Assembly (NCBI GenBank): GCA_037013495.1
Contig: CM072811.1
Span: forward strand, 38,517,452 to 38,581,451
From: Hippophae tibetana
Taxonomy: Eukaryota; Streptophyta; Magnoliopsida; Rosales; Elaeagnaceae
DNA length: 64,000 bases
Reading direction: 5' to 3'
In this document: positions 36,978 to 48,139 of the stretch, one piece after another
Position numbering within the stretch: the first letter of the stretch is position 1
How the letters are laid out: every line of letters starts with the position of its first letter
Program-made: the position numbers and the translations under genes
Notes under the pieces: generated by a model
Told to the model about the DNA's origin: nothing
Databases searched by the model: none
The model's input: the letters and a program-made list of their open reading frames with translations, nothing else

Positions 36978-38890
36978 AAAACAATCAACTTGGACTTTTC
37001 CAAATCAGTTTCTAACTCGTGACAAGTAGCCTCAGAAGCATCCCTAATAGTAACTTCCTCGCAAAGTGTCTCAACTAGGAATGCTAAAGTGCCTTTCCAG
37101 ATCGACAAGTGCCATGATGGCCCTTTCCAAGACCTTAGTAAACTACCATGATCTACTCAACAAGGCATAAATATCTGTATCCTTTAGCCGAGTAGGCCCT
37201 AGAACATTTGTAGCACTAGAGGGCTCAAATTGACTCATAGTATCGTCTCTAGAGTAATAAGTCCTGGATAAAACTTATCTGCCATTGGGTCAGACAAAAT
37301 GTCACTAGATGCCAGAGGAGACTCTACCCTCTTGAAACATGAGTTAGTAATGTCACTTTAGAGTTGGGGGCTCTCTTCATCTTGGAAGCCTTGGGCTTCC
37401 ATACAACCTTAGTCTTCTTAATAGTATCATTTGAACTAGAGTCTTTCAAGAAATGAATCATATATGTCATGCTCTTCTTTTTAGAAGTCATGTCTATAAG
37501 AAATTAAAAGTTAATATGATCACCTAATCACCCAAAACTAACAAGATAAGAATGTTAAACTATAAGAAGTACTTATTTTCCAAGTCTAGGCACTATAACC
37601 CTCTAGATTAATTACATTTGTGTTCATGCCCCAATAAGTTATTTAATTAGGAAGGATGAATCAGTCACTATGTCACCTTGATAGGGAAAGATAGTACAGT
37701 GAGTCAATAAAATCCTCCTACTCAAGAGTGATATCATCTCGCTTCCAACACATTGCAACAAAAAGTAACAAGTCAGGAAAAAACAAAACACATAAGAAAA
37801 GACTAAGTCTAAGACATCTTACCATTTTTTTGCATTGAGTAACATGTGAGGAATGTCAAGGGATGAAATATCAAAATCACCTACTACAATAAATAGGGCA
37901 TCATTCCAACCTTTATTATTACCATGCATTTCTCAACTAGAATACAATTACTGTAGTTCTTAAAATGGAACCAAATCCTACTACTTCCCTATAGATAGTA
38001 GCAATACTTGAACTCTCCTACAATTAGTTCTCTACCATATTCCTTCTAGAGCACCCAACAAATAAGTAGCATCCTATAAAAGTTGGACGGGAATTATTCT
38101 AAAACCATGCCAACATTGACCAAGAAATTATACACTATAAGTAGAAAAAGGAGTCATAACCCCTTAATAAGGTGATTAGTATATAAAGTAACTCTGCTAG
38201 GAAGATGGTTACTCCAAAGTTTTCCTAAATGTTAGATATCAAAGTAATGGACTTAGGAATCTGAAACATCTCTCTCGTCATATCCAAGTAATAATCTATC
38301 ATTTTATAGTCGCAAAGGTTCACAGAAAAGAACTTAACATCGTTCTAATTAGTACCAGGCTAGCACAAAGAAATGTTGATCGGGATAGAACTCAAGTCTC
38401 CATCACTCTAAAACCTAACTTCCATCAAATGAGCACTCAAATGACCTGCTTTTGGCCATCGTTCTCTAAGTTTTCATCAAGTAGAGAGTATCAACCAAAG
38501 GATTACAAGCTAGAGAATTGTCAGCCATAGAAGTGCTGGATATAGAACTATTAGCCAAAGAAGTGTCCGACCAGAGAAGTTATAACTAGAGAATTGCTAG
38601 CCAGAGGATAGATGGCTAGAACATCATCAGCCATGCCACTACTGACTGGATAGGTACTGACCAGAGATGGACTAGCCAAGATGTTGTTGGATAGGGTCCT
38701 ACCAACATCCATAGATCTACTCTTGGACATCTGTAGGTACCAACGATGGCAAGACCTAATCCTGGACATCCATAGATACCCACAATGGGAAGACCTAATC
38801 CTGGACATCCGTAGATCTAGTATCCATCACTTCCATTACTGGAAGTCATGGTTTAAGTGTTGTGGGGTACAAAGTGTTTGGCTATTGTGA
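36978..38890 (-). pseudogene. Gene-like relic, possibly a putative gypsy-type transposon protein
   Basis: On the - strand there is coding-like sequence with many stops. A piece near 37840-37900 reads NKGWNDALFIVVGDFD, recalling the G-W-K-x-x-F-F-F-V block of plant 'putative gypsy type transposon' (Transposase_28) proteins. After it an ATG at 37489 opens a basic stretch beginning MTSKKKSMTYMIHFLKDSSS. A helix-like charged segment (CHELETDLEKSKL) runs up to the solo LTR at 36977. Near 38690-38800 a short repeat encodes CPGLGLPIVG-like peptides. The assignment rests on one motif and the overall order, so it is tentative. It could be another low-complexity transposon protein. Confidence 0.35.
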
Positions 38891-39960
38891 AAATAATTAT
38901 TTTGTACTACATGCAAAATAAAGGGAAAAATTTAAGGAAGAGAAATAAATAAGAATGGAAGAAATTGCCTTGAAGAATGCTCTGTTGCTTCTCTTCACTC
39001 CTTTTCCTCTCTCAAGATGTGAGCTCTAAGAAATGATTATGAATTATAATGAGTTCAAGAGAATGTAAAGCTTGTATACGAAGAAGTGGAGAAGTGATCT
39101 CATCCATCACTTCAGGGTCACATCCAATGGTCACAATTACTTGGCCAAGCCTAACGGCTCAAAGCCAAGGATTGGAATTTCAAATTTCCATCCAAAAAGA
39201 AGGAAGGGTTGACTTTTCTAATACAAGCATTGACTTCAACATAACTTACCAATCAGGAATCCGATTGAAAATCTAGAAGCATCAACAATGATAGGACACA
39301 ACCGCACACATTTTGAATGGCTAGAAAGGTCATAAAGTCCCTCATTTCAATAGGTAAAAAAGCACACAAATGTGAATATTGTCCTACCAGTGTGATTGAA
39401 GAGGGTCACGAACTCGAGTATCGACAAAAATTACAATCAAACCTTTTTGTCCAAGGGTTAGAAAGTCTAGGGTTGATGGTGAGTGTAATTTCATACATCA
39501 CAAGTGGCAATCAAAAAGTGATCCTAGTCATCAAAGAGCCATATGTACCAAGCCCAATAAGCATTAAGTTATTAGATAAGCATGACTATAAGATAATCCT
39601 AATAAAGAGATAAACACTCAATAATTATCCCTTAATTATCCTAAATAAATAATCACAGATAGATTTCTATGATGTTTCAACAAGTCAATCTTATTCAAAT
39701 AAAAAATAGCTATTAGATCAACTCTTTTACCTATATATGTTCACACCTTCATATAATCAAAGATATATGAAATAACTTTAAATAGATCTTCTCAACATAA
39801 CAGAAAATATCATAGAATGGGATCATAGATATCTAAATTTCATCTTTTGTTACCGACTTAAGTATCAGAATGTTAAAGACCACTCTCATGATAGTTCGAA
39901 ATCTTAACGGTTTATTTCATTTTGTAGATCCACGAAAAATATTCATACTTATTGTTGACA
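38891..39960 (+). other. Probable gypsy LTR/leader relic
   Basis: Non-coding apart from chance frames of 75 and 98 codons. Near 39850 the block CCGACTTAAGTATCAGAATG, followed by a T-rich piece ending TTTTGTAGATCCACGA, resembles the conserved LTR-end and leader of plant gypsy elements of the Tat/Retand group. LTR ends were not found, so the boundaries are only approximate. Confidence 0.35.
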
Positions 39961-40857
39961 AATAAAAGTATCCCAATACAATCAATTTAGGTAAATTCTA
40001 TGTAATGTTATTAAACATATTTGTAATTAATTTGAAAAGTAAAATAAAATAAAATAAAACTAAGTCAAATTACTTACATTTGTAAACTTCTGAATCCTCC
40101 TAATATAATAAGCACCGTTGTAGAAAGTGAAGAAGAAAAAGCAATAACGCTGAAAATTGAACATAAAAAAAAAACAATAACACTGAAAATTGAACGTAAA
40201 AATCCTGCAACATCGACTCGAATATATTAGACAAAGAAAAAAATAAACTCATCAGAATTGCAACAAGTATCGCAGACTCTGCGGTAATAGTCTGATTTAT
40301 ATAAAATAAATTTATCAATATAATATTAAAATTATATTTTACAAATAAATGAGTTAATAAATAATTAATCATTAAACATGCTCCCATGGTGCTGCAAAGG
40401 TAAGGATTATGATGAGGAAAGTAATGACTACAAGTGCAAAATCTCCAAAAATGTTAATAGTGGCAATAATAACGTCAGGCTTAATGAGTTCATAGCCAAA
40501 AATAAAAAATAAAAGCATTATCCATTACTCATAGAATAGGTAAGGTAATACTTCCCACATGATTTTTTTTTAATCAACCATTGAACTTTTGTGCTTTTAA
40601 AAAAATAAGTGCACTATGTAGTTAAAAAAAATTGCACTAAACTTACATGACTTAGAGATGACATGGACGGCCTAGAGAACATAGTATGTTGCAATACTAT
40701 ATTTTGAGACCTAAAAATAACATTTATATTTCTCTGAAAAATGGCCAGCATTTATAACTCATCCATGACCCCCATTAAATGGACACCACTTTGTAATTAA
40801 AAATATTCATAAGCTCAAGTAATAAGAAACAAAGATAATTAAAGATAGAGTTACTAC
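39961..40857. other. No gene seen; small tandem duplication
   Basis: Mostly AT-rich. A roughly 46-bp duplication at 40138-40200 repeats CAATAACACTGAAAATTGAA. A short open stretch at about 40380-40510 reads on both strands (WCCKGKDYDEESNDYKCK on +, a hydrophobic frame on -) but matches nothing I recognise. At 40763-40793 there is a second copy of a piece of the third GCN1 pseudo-exon. Confidence 0.5.
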
Positions 40858-41632
40858 TTGAGAGCACAGTAAGCCATGACCCCCATTAAATGGGACACCA
40901 CTTTGCTTCATTCACCAAGCTTTGACACCTAAAACCATCACACAATAAAAAAGGTAGTTTTGTATTGAAAAAACATGAAATCAAGTTTAAGCAAGGTAAA
41001 AGTTGATACCAGAGTAGCAAGGTAGAAATTATCTCTACAACTATTCCACATTTTAAGTAAAGGGGAAAAAAAATTTAAAGTTCACAATATTCACCTTTAT
41101 ATGAGATGGAAGGACCAGCTTGACCCCTGAGTTAAGTTGGGTCATCATTGCACGAGCAGCACATTCAGCGGCTTCATGGACTGCAACAACTTGGTCAGAG
41201 AATGAGGCCAAAAGTAGCAGTAACATTTGAATTACATAGCTAGATCAAAAACATTGAGGAATGAGAGAGATTGTCATGTAATTTCGAACCCATATAAAAA
41301 TATCATGTTAACATCTCAGAGTCGATATAATTTTCATACGGTTCAAACAATATTCCTATGGCCTCACAAAGACATTCAAACCCCGGCAAGAACTAGTGGT
41401 ATATGCACTCTATTCTAGTGGTACAAGACTCTTGTAACAAGAGATACATGTTAGCAAGGCCCCGTAGTACAACGACGATGCCATAATTCTTTAAAGACGT
41501 GATTCCAAATCCCTTTATCCCTCCAGAAAGTCTAAATGCTACTCCACGACTTCTCCTATACTTAAGAAAGATGTGCTTGGATATCATCATCATTTGATCC
41601 AGCAGCCCTGAAACAAGTGCTTGGACATCATC
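40858..41632 (-). pseudogene. GCN1: GCN1 (ILITYHIA) pseudogene, three exons
   Basis: GCN1 is a very long HEAT-repeat protein that activates the eIF2-alpha kinase GCN2 on ribosomes. Exon A (41340-41632) begins after a CTTAAG acceptor with DDVQALVSGLLDQMM. It goes on with GIKGFGITSLKNYGIVVVLR, loses frame, and ends FECLCEAIGILFEP. A 100-base GT-AG intron (41240-41339) joins E-P to Y-V-I-Q-M with the codon phase kept. Exon B (41095-41239) contains the diagnostic HEAAECAARAMMTQLNSGVK and ends at a GT donor. Exon C (about 40858-40928) follows a TTTTAG acceptor and holds KAW...KQSGV in decayed form. Frameshifts and stops make it non-functional. The remainder of this 2,600-residue-class gene is not in the window. 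Confidence 0.85.
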
Positions 41633-41935
41633 CTTAAGAAAGAAGGACCACTAGTTAGATTTGGCCCACGTGAAAACGCATATATTTAAAAACCATAGGC
41701 CACAGATGAGAATATATTAAACAAATTTACATTGAAATGACCATAATTTTGATCTTTGCTTAAGTTGAGAAGTTGATATCAGTTTCTGCATTTCCTCTAA
41801 AGCATATGCCTACTAATGTTTCTAACAAATAGTCAAGAGGGAAAAAAAGATGATGAAGAAGAAGAAGAAAAATACTACTCATGTCTCATGTAATCCAAGG
41901 CTTCTAACTCATCCTAATTTGGAAATTATCATTCA
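41633..41935. other. No gene seen beyond GCN1 pseudo-exon A
   Basis: Probably the next intron of the GCN1-like pseudogene, judged by the acceptor at 41633-41634. A GAAGAAGAAGAAGAA run lies near 41855-41870. No further exon could be recognised. Confidence 0.4.
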
Positions 41936-42065
41936 ATATACTTGATTGAAGGAGATGAAGCTCACAACAATAGTGAGTTAAGATATTATTCAATTAATCA
42001 TATGCTTGCCTTACTTTCCTCTACATATATGCACAGACTACAAAAGAAATAAAATAGTTTATGTG
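41936..42065. repeat. Direct repeat, left copy (possible small LTR element)
   Basis: Shares about 130 bases with 44931-45063, including GGAGATGAAGCTCACAA and AAGATATTATTCAATTAATC. Beside the right copy, at about 44911-44928, there is GATAGCTCTGATACT, the reverse of an initiator-Met primer site. The pair may therefore be LTRs of a - strand element later filled by the Athila relic. Confidence 0.5.
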
Positions 42066-43633
42066 ACAGTTCTGAAAATACACTAATTATAGGTGTTTGG
42101 GTATCTGAGTTGTGTGTTCAAGCTTATTGACAGGAAAAGACTTTTCAAGTTCATCTTACAAGTATGTTTTGTATAGATGACATGTTTGTTTTAGGTTGCA
42201 CTGTTTTACCATTGAAAGCCAAAAGTGGACATTGTAAGTCCTCTTATCTTTGGGTTGGCATTCATGTGTGTAAAATATGAAGTTTATATTTTACTTAGTG
42301 TATTTATTATCCTTTATATATGATTGATTATTATAACTCTACTAAAGTATAGTTATTTAGTTACTTTTGAATCACTTATTTGTCTCTTTTTTTCTTAAAT
42401 ATTATGAATAAGATTAATTTGTGTTTAATATAACAAAATAGGTGAAACTATATCAAACAGATCAAAAATAAGAAGAAAAAAATGAGGACAAATACAAAAT
42501 AATAGGATCGATCGATCGACTATGAACTAGATCAATTGAATTTTTAAAAATGAATCGATCGAAAAATACATGCATCGATCGAGGGGTCATTAATCGATCA
42601 TCGTGCAATGAGGATTAAAACGCTTGAGTATAAAATTAAATCCCAACTTTCAATCTCAACCCTTGGATCAAAATAATACGAATCATAATCTAATTAGGAT
42701 CAATTTCAACCTATTTAAAGCATCATAGAGAGATCATAAACAACACACAATTAAGATTACAAACCCTAGTAGCTACCAAAATGAGAAAAGAAGAGAAAAA
42801 GTTCAAGCGAAGATTAAAGGAGACATAATTTTGTGAAGGATTCAAGAAAATATTAGTGCTACAAATCCAGAGATTGAGTGTATCTTTTCTTCTTCTCCTT
42901 TCTTTATCAATTGTATTGTCTTTCTTTATGAAAAATCTGAGCTTTAAAACATAAAAAAAGTTTGGCTAATTTATTAATATAAGGATCTTATAAACCCAGT
43001 TTTTACATGTTATCATCTAATATTTTATCCCAATTGTATTGCAATTCAATTATATTATTTAATTATGTTATTAACTGTTTGGCCAACAATTGATCTATAG
43101 AGGCAACTAAATAGATTTGAGAGAATTATTTAATTGTTTTTCTTGATTAAATACCATGCATAGTTTCTAAGCAGAGATGTATGATTCTTATATGTGTGAT
43201 CTATAATTGATGAACTTAATAAGTAGTATACAATCTAATTGACATTAGAGTGTAATTAAGTTAATTACTATGTGGAGTGTAGTATACTTGATAGAGGAAT
43301 GCATGAAAGGTTAGATTCAATTGATCATATAATTGATTGATGATTACATTGAGAGAATTTTAGCGATTCATTTGTTCAAAATTGGGAGAATTAAAGATTC
43401 TTAGATCATTTTCTCATATATCTTCATAGTTGTTAAGTCTTACGACTTAAAATTAGTTATCATTTATTTTTTAGTTTTTATAATTTTTTGTTATCCAAAT
43501 AGCATTCGTAATAATTATATTGGTACTTAGTTATAAATTATACAACTCCATGAGGGATCAATATCTATACTTAGATACATTATATTACTTGCACGACTTG
43601 TATACTTGTAGATTGCATCATGTTGATCATTTT
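42066..43633 (+). repeat. Athila-like LTR relic
   Basis: Aligns with 59880-61300 over at least 42800-43630 and with 55203-55655; for example, all carry GGCCAaCAATTGATCTATAG-like and TGACATgAGAGTGTaATTA-like blocks. A cluster of ATCGATCG palindromes lies at 42506-42600. The right end is set by the primer-site-like sequence at 43634. The left end is approximate. Confidence 0.65.
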
Positions 43634-43651
43634 TAGCATCGTTGTTGATGA
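43634..43651 (+). other. Decayed Athila-type primer binding site
   Basis: TAGCATCGTTGTTGATGA stands where Athila elements carry TGGCGCCGTTGTCGGGGA. Most differences are C-to-T or G-to-A changes, as expected from decay of methylated sites. Confidence 0.6.
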
Positions 43652-43919
43652 GTTAATTACTTAGAATGGATATCAATAACGATTAATATTATACTAGTTT
43701 AGACCTTTTACTTTTTGTTTTAGTTTTTCTAGTGTATGTTTAGGTTGAAAGTGAAAATATTGTTCCTTTTATAAAAAAATAGAGAAAACTTTACTTTGCT
43801 TAAGAAGGGAACAGTTAGCACAAGATCAATCTGGAGTTATAATAGAACAAGGGGATTAATAAGCTATTGTAGTCCATAGACCTTGAAGGGATTTTGCAGT
43901 CCCACAAGTAGATGGAACC

Positions 43920-44830
43920 CAATCATCTACCAATAGAGTGGGCATCAATGCTAACAACTTCGAACTTAAGTGAGGAGTCATTGAAATAGTACGAACAAAT
44001 ATGTTTGGAGGGTTAGTCAACGATGATCCAAATCTTCACTTGGTTTCATTCTTGGAAATATGTGACACCTTCGAGATGAATGGTGTATCTAATGATGCAA
44101 TTCTCTTTCGCTTATTTACTTTCTCATTAAGGGAAAAAGCTAAGACATAGTTACAGTCACTACATGTTGGGTCAATTAGGATCAACTGGCTCAAAAATTC
44201 TTGGAAAAATACTTTCCACCTTTAAAGGCAGCTAAGCTCAAAAATGAAATCCTTTTTTTAACAATTTGAAAGGGAATAACTTTATGAAGCTTGGGAACAC
44301 TATAAAGAGTTGTTAAGAATATGCTCATGCGATAGTCTTTTTACTTGGATGCAAGTGTAAACATTCTATAATGAATTAATGGGGTAGCCAAGGACTATAA
44401 TTGATGATGCAACTAAAGAAGCTCTAATGAGTAAAACTGAAGAGGAAGTTTTTTCATTACTTGATGAGATGACATCTAACAACTTCCAATGGCCTGTGAA
44501 GAGGTTAAATCCAAGGAGAGTGGATGGGGTAGTAGATATAGACACCATAACTGCATTACAAGCTCAAACAAATACTATACAGCTAGGTTTAACTAAGTTA
44601 GATGGTGGCAGTATGAGGATAAATATGATATAAAGTTCATTCATGGTGTGTGATAATTGCAATGGATCTCATTCTATTGACGTATGTGGGAAACTTCCTG
44701 AAGCAGTAAATTATGTCAACAATCAAAATAACCAAGGAAACTCAAACTAAAACACATACAACTCAAGATGGAGAAACCACCTATATTTCTCATGGAACAA
44801 TAATAACAATCAAGGTGTAGAAACGTGTGG
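43920..44830 (+). pseudogene. Athila-like gag relic
   Basis: Capsid gene of an Athila-type gypsy element. Readable blocks in order: DDPNLHLVSFLEICDTFEMN near 44020; LREKAKT near 44135; a YFPPLKAAKL-like piece near 44215; MSKTEEEVFSLLDEMTSNNF at 44427 onward; then a CDNCNGSHSIDVC zinc-knuckle-like motif at about 44650-44690, followed by an asparagine-rich tail. The longest open piece is 44427-44633. Stops and shifts interrupt it throughout. It is cut near 44830 before the protease. Confidence 0.8.
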
Positions 44831-44930
44831 AGACGTTAATGTGTCTCTATAAGCTTGTTGATTGTTTCTCACCATGAAAGGTAAGAAAATCGAATGCTAC
44901 CCAATCTGAATTGATAGCTCTGATACTGTG

Positions 44931-45348
44931 CTTGATTGAAAAAGGAGATGAAGCTCACAAAAATAGTGACTTAAGATATTATTCAATTAATCATATTTGT
45001 ACCTTACTCTCATCTCCACACTTATGCATTATATGCACAAAATACAAAAGGAATCAAATCAGTTGGCAACGTGTGTGTAGTGAGCACTATTAACAACCTT
45101 AGGTGTATGATTAGCTACATACTAGACTAACATAAAAGTATTATATATTAACCAATACAACATCCCAATAGGAAATTATATAATAAGCACATATAAAATA
45201 TAAAATTTTGAAATAAGTATCTAGTAGGTATATAAAAGTGTAAATTGTCCTAAAACTTTATTGCAATGTTCTCTCATCCCTATAAAATAAAGTTTCTTTA
45301 AATTTAAATGTAGAAATAAACAATTAACAAATAACTTTTAATGAAACC
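44931..45348. repeat. Direct repeat, right copy, and following non-coding DNA
   Basis: The first 130 bases repeat 41936-42065. The rest, up to the copia insertion at 45349, is AT-rich with no gene. If the repeats are LTRs, this one would be the 5' LTR of a - strand element, as the primer-site-like sequence lies just left of it. Confidence 0.45.
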
Positions 45349-45405
45349 TGTTAAATGTGACCCAAAACTTCAAGCCCAAACCCATTAATTAACCCATTAA
45401 AAACT

Positions 45406-45410
<5 letters not shown>

Positions 45411-45454
<44 letters not shown>
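45411..45454. repeat. (AT)n microsatellite, ~22 units
   Basis: Uninterrupted AT dinucleotides within the 5' LTR, at the place where the 3' LTR has only a short TATATATAT. It therefore expanded after the element inserted. Confidence 0.95.
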
Positions 45455-45457
<3 letters not shown>

Positions 45458-45526
45458 AATTATTTCTGAGCAGTTTTTGCATTCAAGCCAACAACTGCAT
45501 TGGACAGAAAAAGAAGAAAAACAAAT

Positions 45527-45900
45527 TGATACGAAATGAATTTAGAGGAGGGTTAGGGAAGAGGAGAATAGTAGAGGAAGATAGGTAATTGATATAATAT
45601 TTCTTGTTATCCCTTGTTGAATTCCTATGGCTTTATATATAGCCATACATGAAGGAAATTGCCTAACAATATTCTAACTAATTCTGACATCCTAACTGAA
45701 TTTGTGGTTCTTCATTCCTTGCTTCTCGTCTGCCTTCTCACGCCGTTCGTGGTCCTCCTTCTTTTCTTAATTCTGTAACCATGTGCACCCAATAGTTGCT
45801 CACGAGCACTGCGCTGTGCTTTGCGTCGTTGGGATCCTCTTTTGAGCCTCTTGCATCGTGTATGCTATGCCAAGCAGCTCGAACATTTTTGCTTGTATCA
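45527..45900 (-). repeat. 3' LTR of gene-capturing element
   Basis: 374 bases, TGATACGA...TTGTATCA. Closely similar to 48644-48998. It contains the palindrome-like GGCTTTATATATAGCC, which gives a TATATAAA box on the - strand. Confidence 0.92.
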
Positions 45901-45917
45901 TTCCTTCCCCCTTTTAG
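45901..45917 (-). other. Polypurine tract
   Basis: On the - strand CTAAAAGGGGGAAGGAA, directly before the 3' LTR. Long and clean, it confirms the - strand orientation. Confidence 0.85.
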
Positions 45918-46511
45918 AATCCTTGTCCTCAAGGATGTAGTTGGGGTATGAGTTGATAAAAATATGGATGCCCTTTTCTCAAAAAAAAAAGGGATTGGAA
46001 TGCTTGTAAAACAAGTTTCCATTCCTCAAATCGACACAAAGCTGCTATTAATGAATTCCAATTTTTTTGATTCCTTTCAAGAATCCAATTCAAGTCCAAT
46101 ATGAACAACTTGATCATAGATTTCACAACCAAGCACAACATTTCTCATCTAGGCAGCAGCAGCCAACACATTGGTAATCAAAATGGAATCTACCTTATTA
46201 CCTTGTAAAGTTGATTTCTTGAAGCGCAATGAGAAACCTTCATACTTTCCTGTTTCAACATATCCAATTCCTAATGTAGACCATATGATTAATTCAAGTT
46301 GGTATAACCCACAAAAAATTCTATTTGTTGATCCCATGGTGTTACACTTAGAGTGCATGCCTACAAGTATACTGTAAATATAAACACTGAAAGCCAAGAT
46401 GCTTTCCAAATTAACCTCATGTATTACCTGGTCAACCCCTAAATAGCTAGAACTTTCCAAACCTATGAGAAAACCCATGGAAGTGTATCCATCTGGCCAT
46501 TTATCTCTTCT
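45918..46511 (-). other. 3' internal region, unrecognised
   Basis: A 109-codon frame (46149-46478, starting MGFLIGLESSSYLGVDQVIH) and smaller frames occur on the - strand. I recognise no family. They could be further captured host sequence past the aminopeptidase fragment, or non-coding retroelement sequence. Confidence 0.35.
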
Positions 46512-47195
46512 TTACATCTCAATGATCATTCCTAATCCTTTGTCCCAATTCCCATAATTTCCAAAGCCAAAAATCATAGAACTTCCCCGAACCAAATCAG
46601 GCTCAAATATCCCATTAAACACATTGTGGTAATTAGCTATAATACCTATTCTGGACAAAGGATAGGGCATAACATAATATCCCTTGAACACTTCTAGGGT
46701 CTTGATAGCAACGTGCAATGCAAACCTTCTATGGTGTGCCTTACCTTCCTGATAGTATACCTTAACTTTGACACCATCATAGGTAGGAATTTTAACATAA
46801 TCAAACAACCCTAAGATTATATCCATCCAATAAGTAGAAAAAATTGATGACTTCTGATATGAAACTGTCTTGACATGTCCATTTGTTTTCTCTTCGAAAT
46901 TTGCAGCGAGAAAATTGCTACCAGTTTCAATGGCTCACCCCATATAGTCTTCAAGGTAGCCTTACCAGTAGGTTCCTCCCATGATGGGAAGATTCTTCTA
47001 GCATTAACAGGTTCAAACTATGTAACTGTCCTATTCTTTTTATCATCATTATAAGCTTGAGTACTCTTGAAGGAATCTTTCAGTTTGTCATTCAAAATCC
47101 TTTCAAAAACCATGGCTAAAACTCCTAATTTATTAGGAAGTGCCTCTATAAACTTCAGGACCAAAATCTCATCATCTTCAAAAGTTTCTTGATTA
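46512..47195 (-). pseudogene. APM1: Captured M1 aminopeptidase fragment (APM1 / puromycin-sensitive type)
   Basis: M1 aminopeptidases are zinc exopeptidases; plant APM1 is the homologue of puromycin-sensitive aminopeptidase. The - strand reads FEDDEILVLKFIEALPN, then a RILNDKLKDSFKS-like piece, KKNRTVT, a TAG where the family has Gln, FEPVNARRIFPSWEEPTGKA, then after a small shift EEKTNGHVKTVSYQKSS. The next frame gives LFDYVKIPTYDGVKVKVYYQ, GKAHHRRFALHVAIKTLE and YYVMPYPL. This matches, without visible introns, the N-terminal beta domain of the family. Similarity fades near 46640, before the GAMEN and HEXXH blocks, so no catalytic part was captured. Broken by a stop and a frameshift. Confidence 0.85.
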
Positions 47196-47596
47196 AGATA
47201 TGGAAGATTCAACTCAACCAAAGAATTCAAAACCCAAGAATTAGGTGGATGTCTAGGTTGAGTAACCCCAAAGGAAGTTGGTCCAATTTTGATGCATAGA
47301 TTTCCAATATCCTCAGTTGCACCCATGCACAAAAGTAGATAACCTTTACCTTTAAATTCTATCAGAAAGCTCTCATAACATTTTAGGATGTGTAACTTGC
47401 TAGAAATCAGATGGATTTTCCCATCACCCTTTTGAATGGTCAATGGTTGTTGATGCTTCTTAGCTCTTTGTTTCTGATCAAACAGAAGGCCATTTGACTT
47501 TAACCTTTGGAATAGAGTATGGATAGAAAGGTGTGCTTCTGTCTTTGAGATTTGAAACCCTAGCCAACCTGTTAACATGATCGTAGAGCAGATCAA
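47196..47596 (-). CDS. Unrecognised open frame upstream of captured fragment
   Basis: The 192-codon - strand frame 47018-47596 is open across its whole length. Its C-terminal third is the aminopeptidase fragment. The N-terminal two thirds (MICSTIMLTGWLGFQISKTE..., later GDGKIHLISSKLHILKCYES and GKGYLLLCMG) match no family I know. It may be a second captured segment, an element-specific protein, or the divergent start of the aminopeptidase. The frame is long for this AT-rich region, which favours a coding origin. Confidence 0.4.
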
Positions 47597-47665
47597 GGGA
47601 AAAATTAGAGTTATAACCGATGTACGGCTATATCATTTATGAGTAATATTACTTTTATGGTACCA

Positions 47666-48061
47666 TCAATGCCAGAGGTACAACTCATAGAATATCATCA
47701 GGTTAATGGACTCAGGGATATAATACGACTTAGACACAACTCTTACATTACTGGTATGAATTCGATTATCTAACCTCGAGCTTCGTAGATTCATCACTAT
47801 TTTTAGAGTAATTGAGGGAACCTCTTTTAGGAGAATACCAATTTGATTGTTAGAAATTGGTAGAGGAGTGTGTTCGTAGAGATGATTAGCCCGATAAAGC
47901 TTCCTCATGTGACTGTCTCGGGGTTCTCTGATTAAACCTTCATCAGTGTAAAGAGGCTTGGGTCTTGCGCAGCGATGGCCTACAATAACTCTCTCACCAC
48001 CATAAGGACATAATCTTTCTCGTCCTCGCTCATGAGTCTCTTGGGTGGTTGATTGATCCAT
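47666..48061 (-). pseudogene. Possible gag zinc-finger-region relic
   Basis: A 131-codon frame with ERLCPYGGERVIVGHRC near its start. This recalls the gag knuckle of some gypsy elements (LC-x2-C...GHRC), with the second Cys missing. Upstream within the element the next frame is also gag-like. The rest (TDEGLIREPRDSHMRKLYRA...) is unrecognised. It could instead be a chance frame. Confidence 0.35.
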
Positions 48062-48139
48062 TGCTCGGATTATTTTTCAGAGAGTTTTCAGATGAAGAGA
48101 TATAGATGATAAGGATCTGATCTCTTTCGTTGGCAAGGG

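Noticed and set aside
39049..39613. Frames of 75 and 98 codons on the + strand
   Set aside because: No motif, and they sit in probable LTR/leader sequence. The neighbouring DNA is not coding-like.
40380..40510. Open stretch considered as a further GCN1 exon or a membrane protein exon
   Set aside because: Neither strand's peptide resembles GCN1 or any family I recognise, and splice sites are not convincing.
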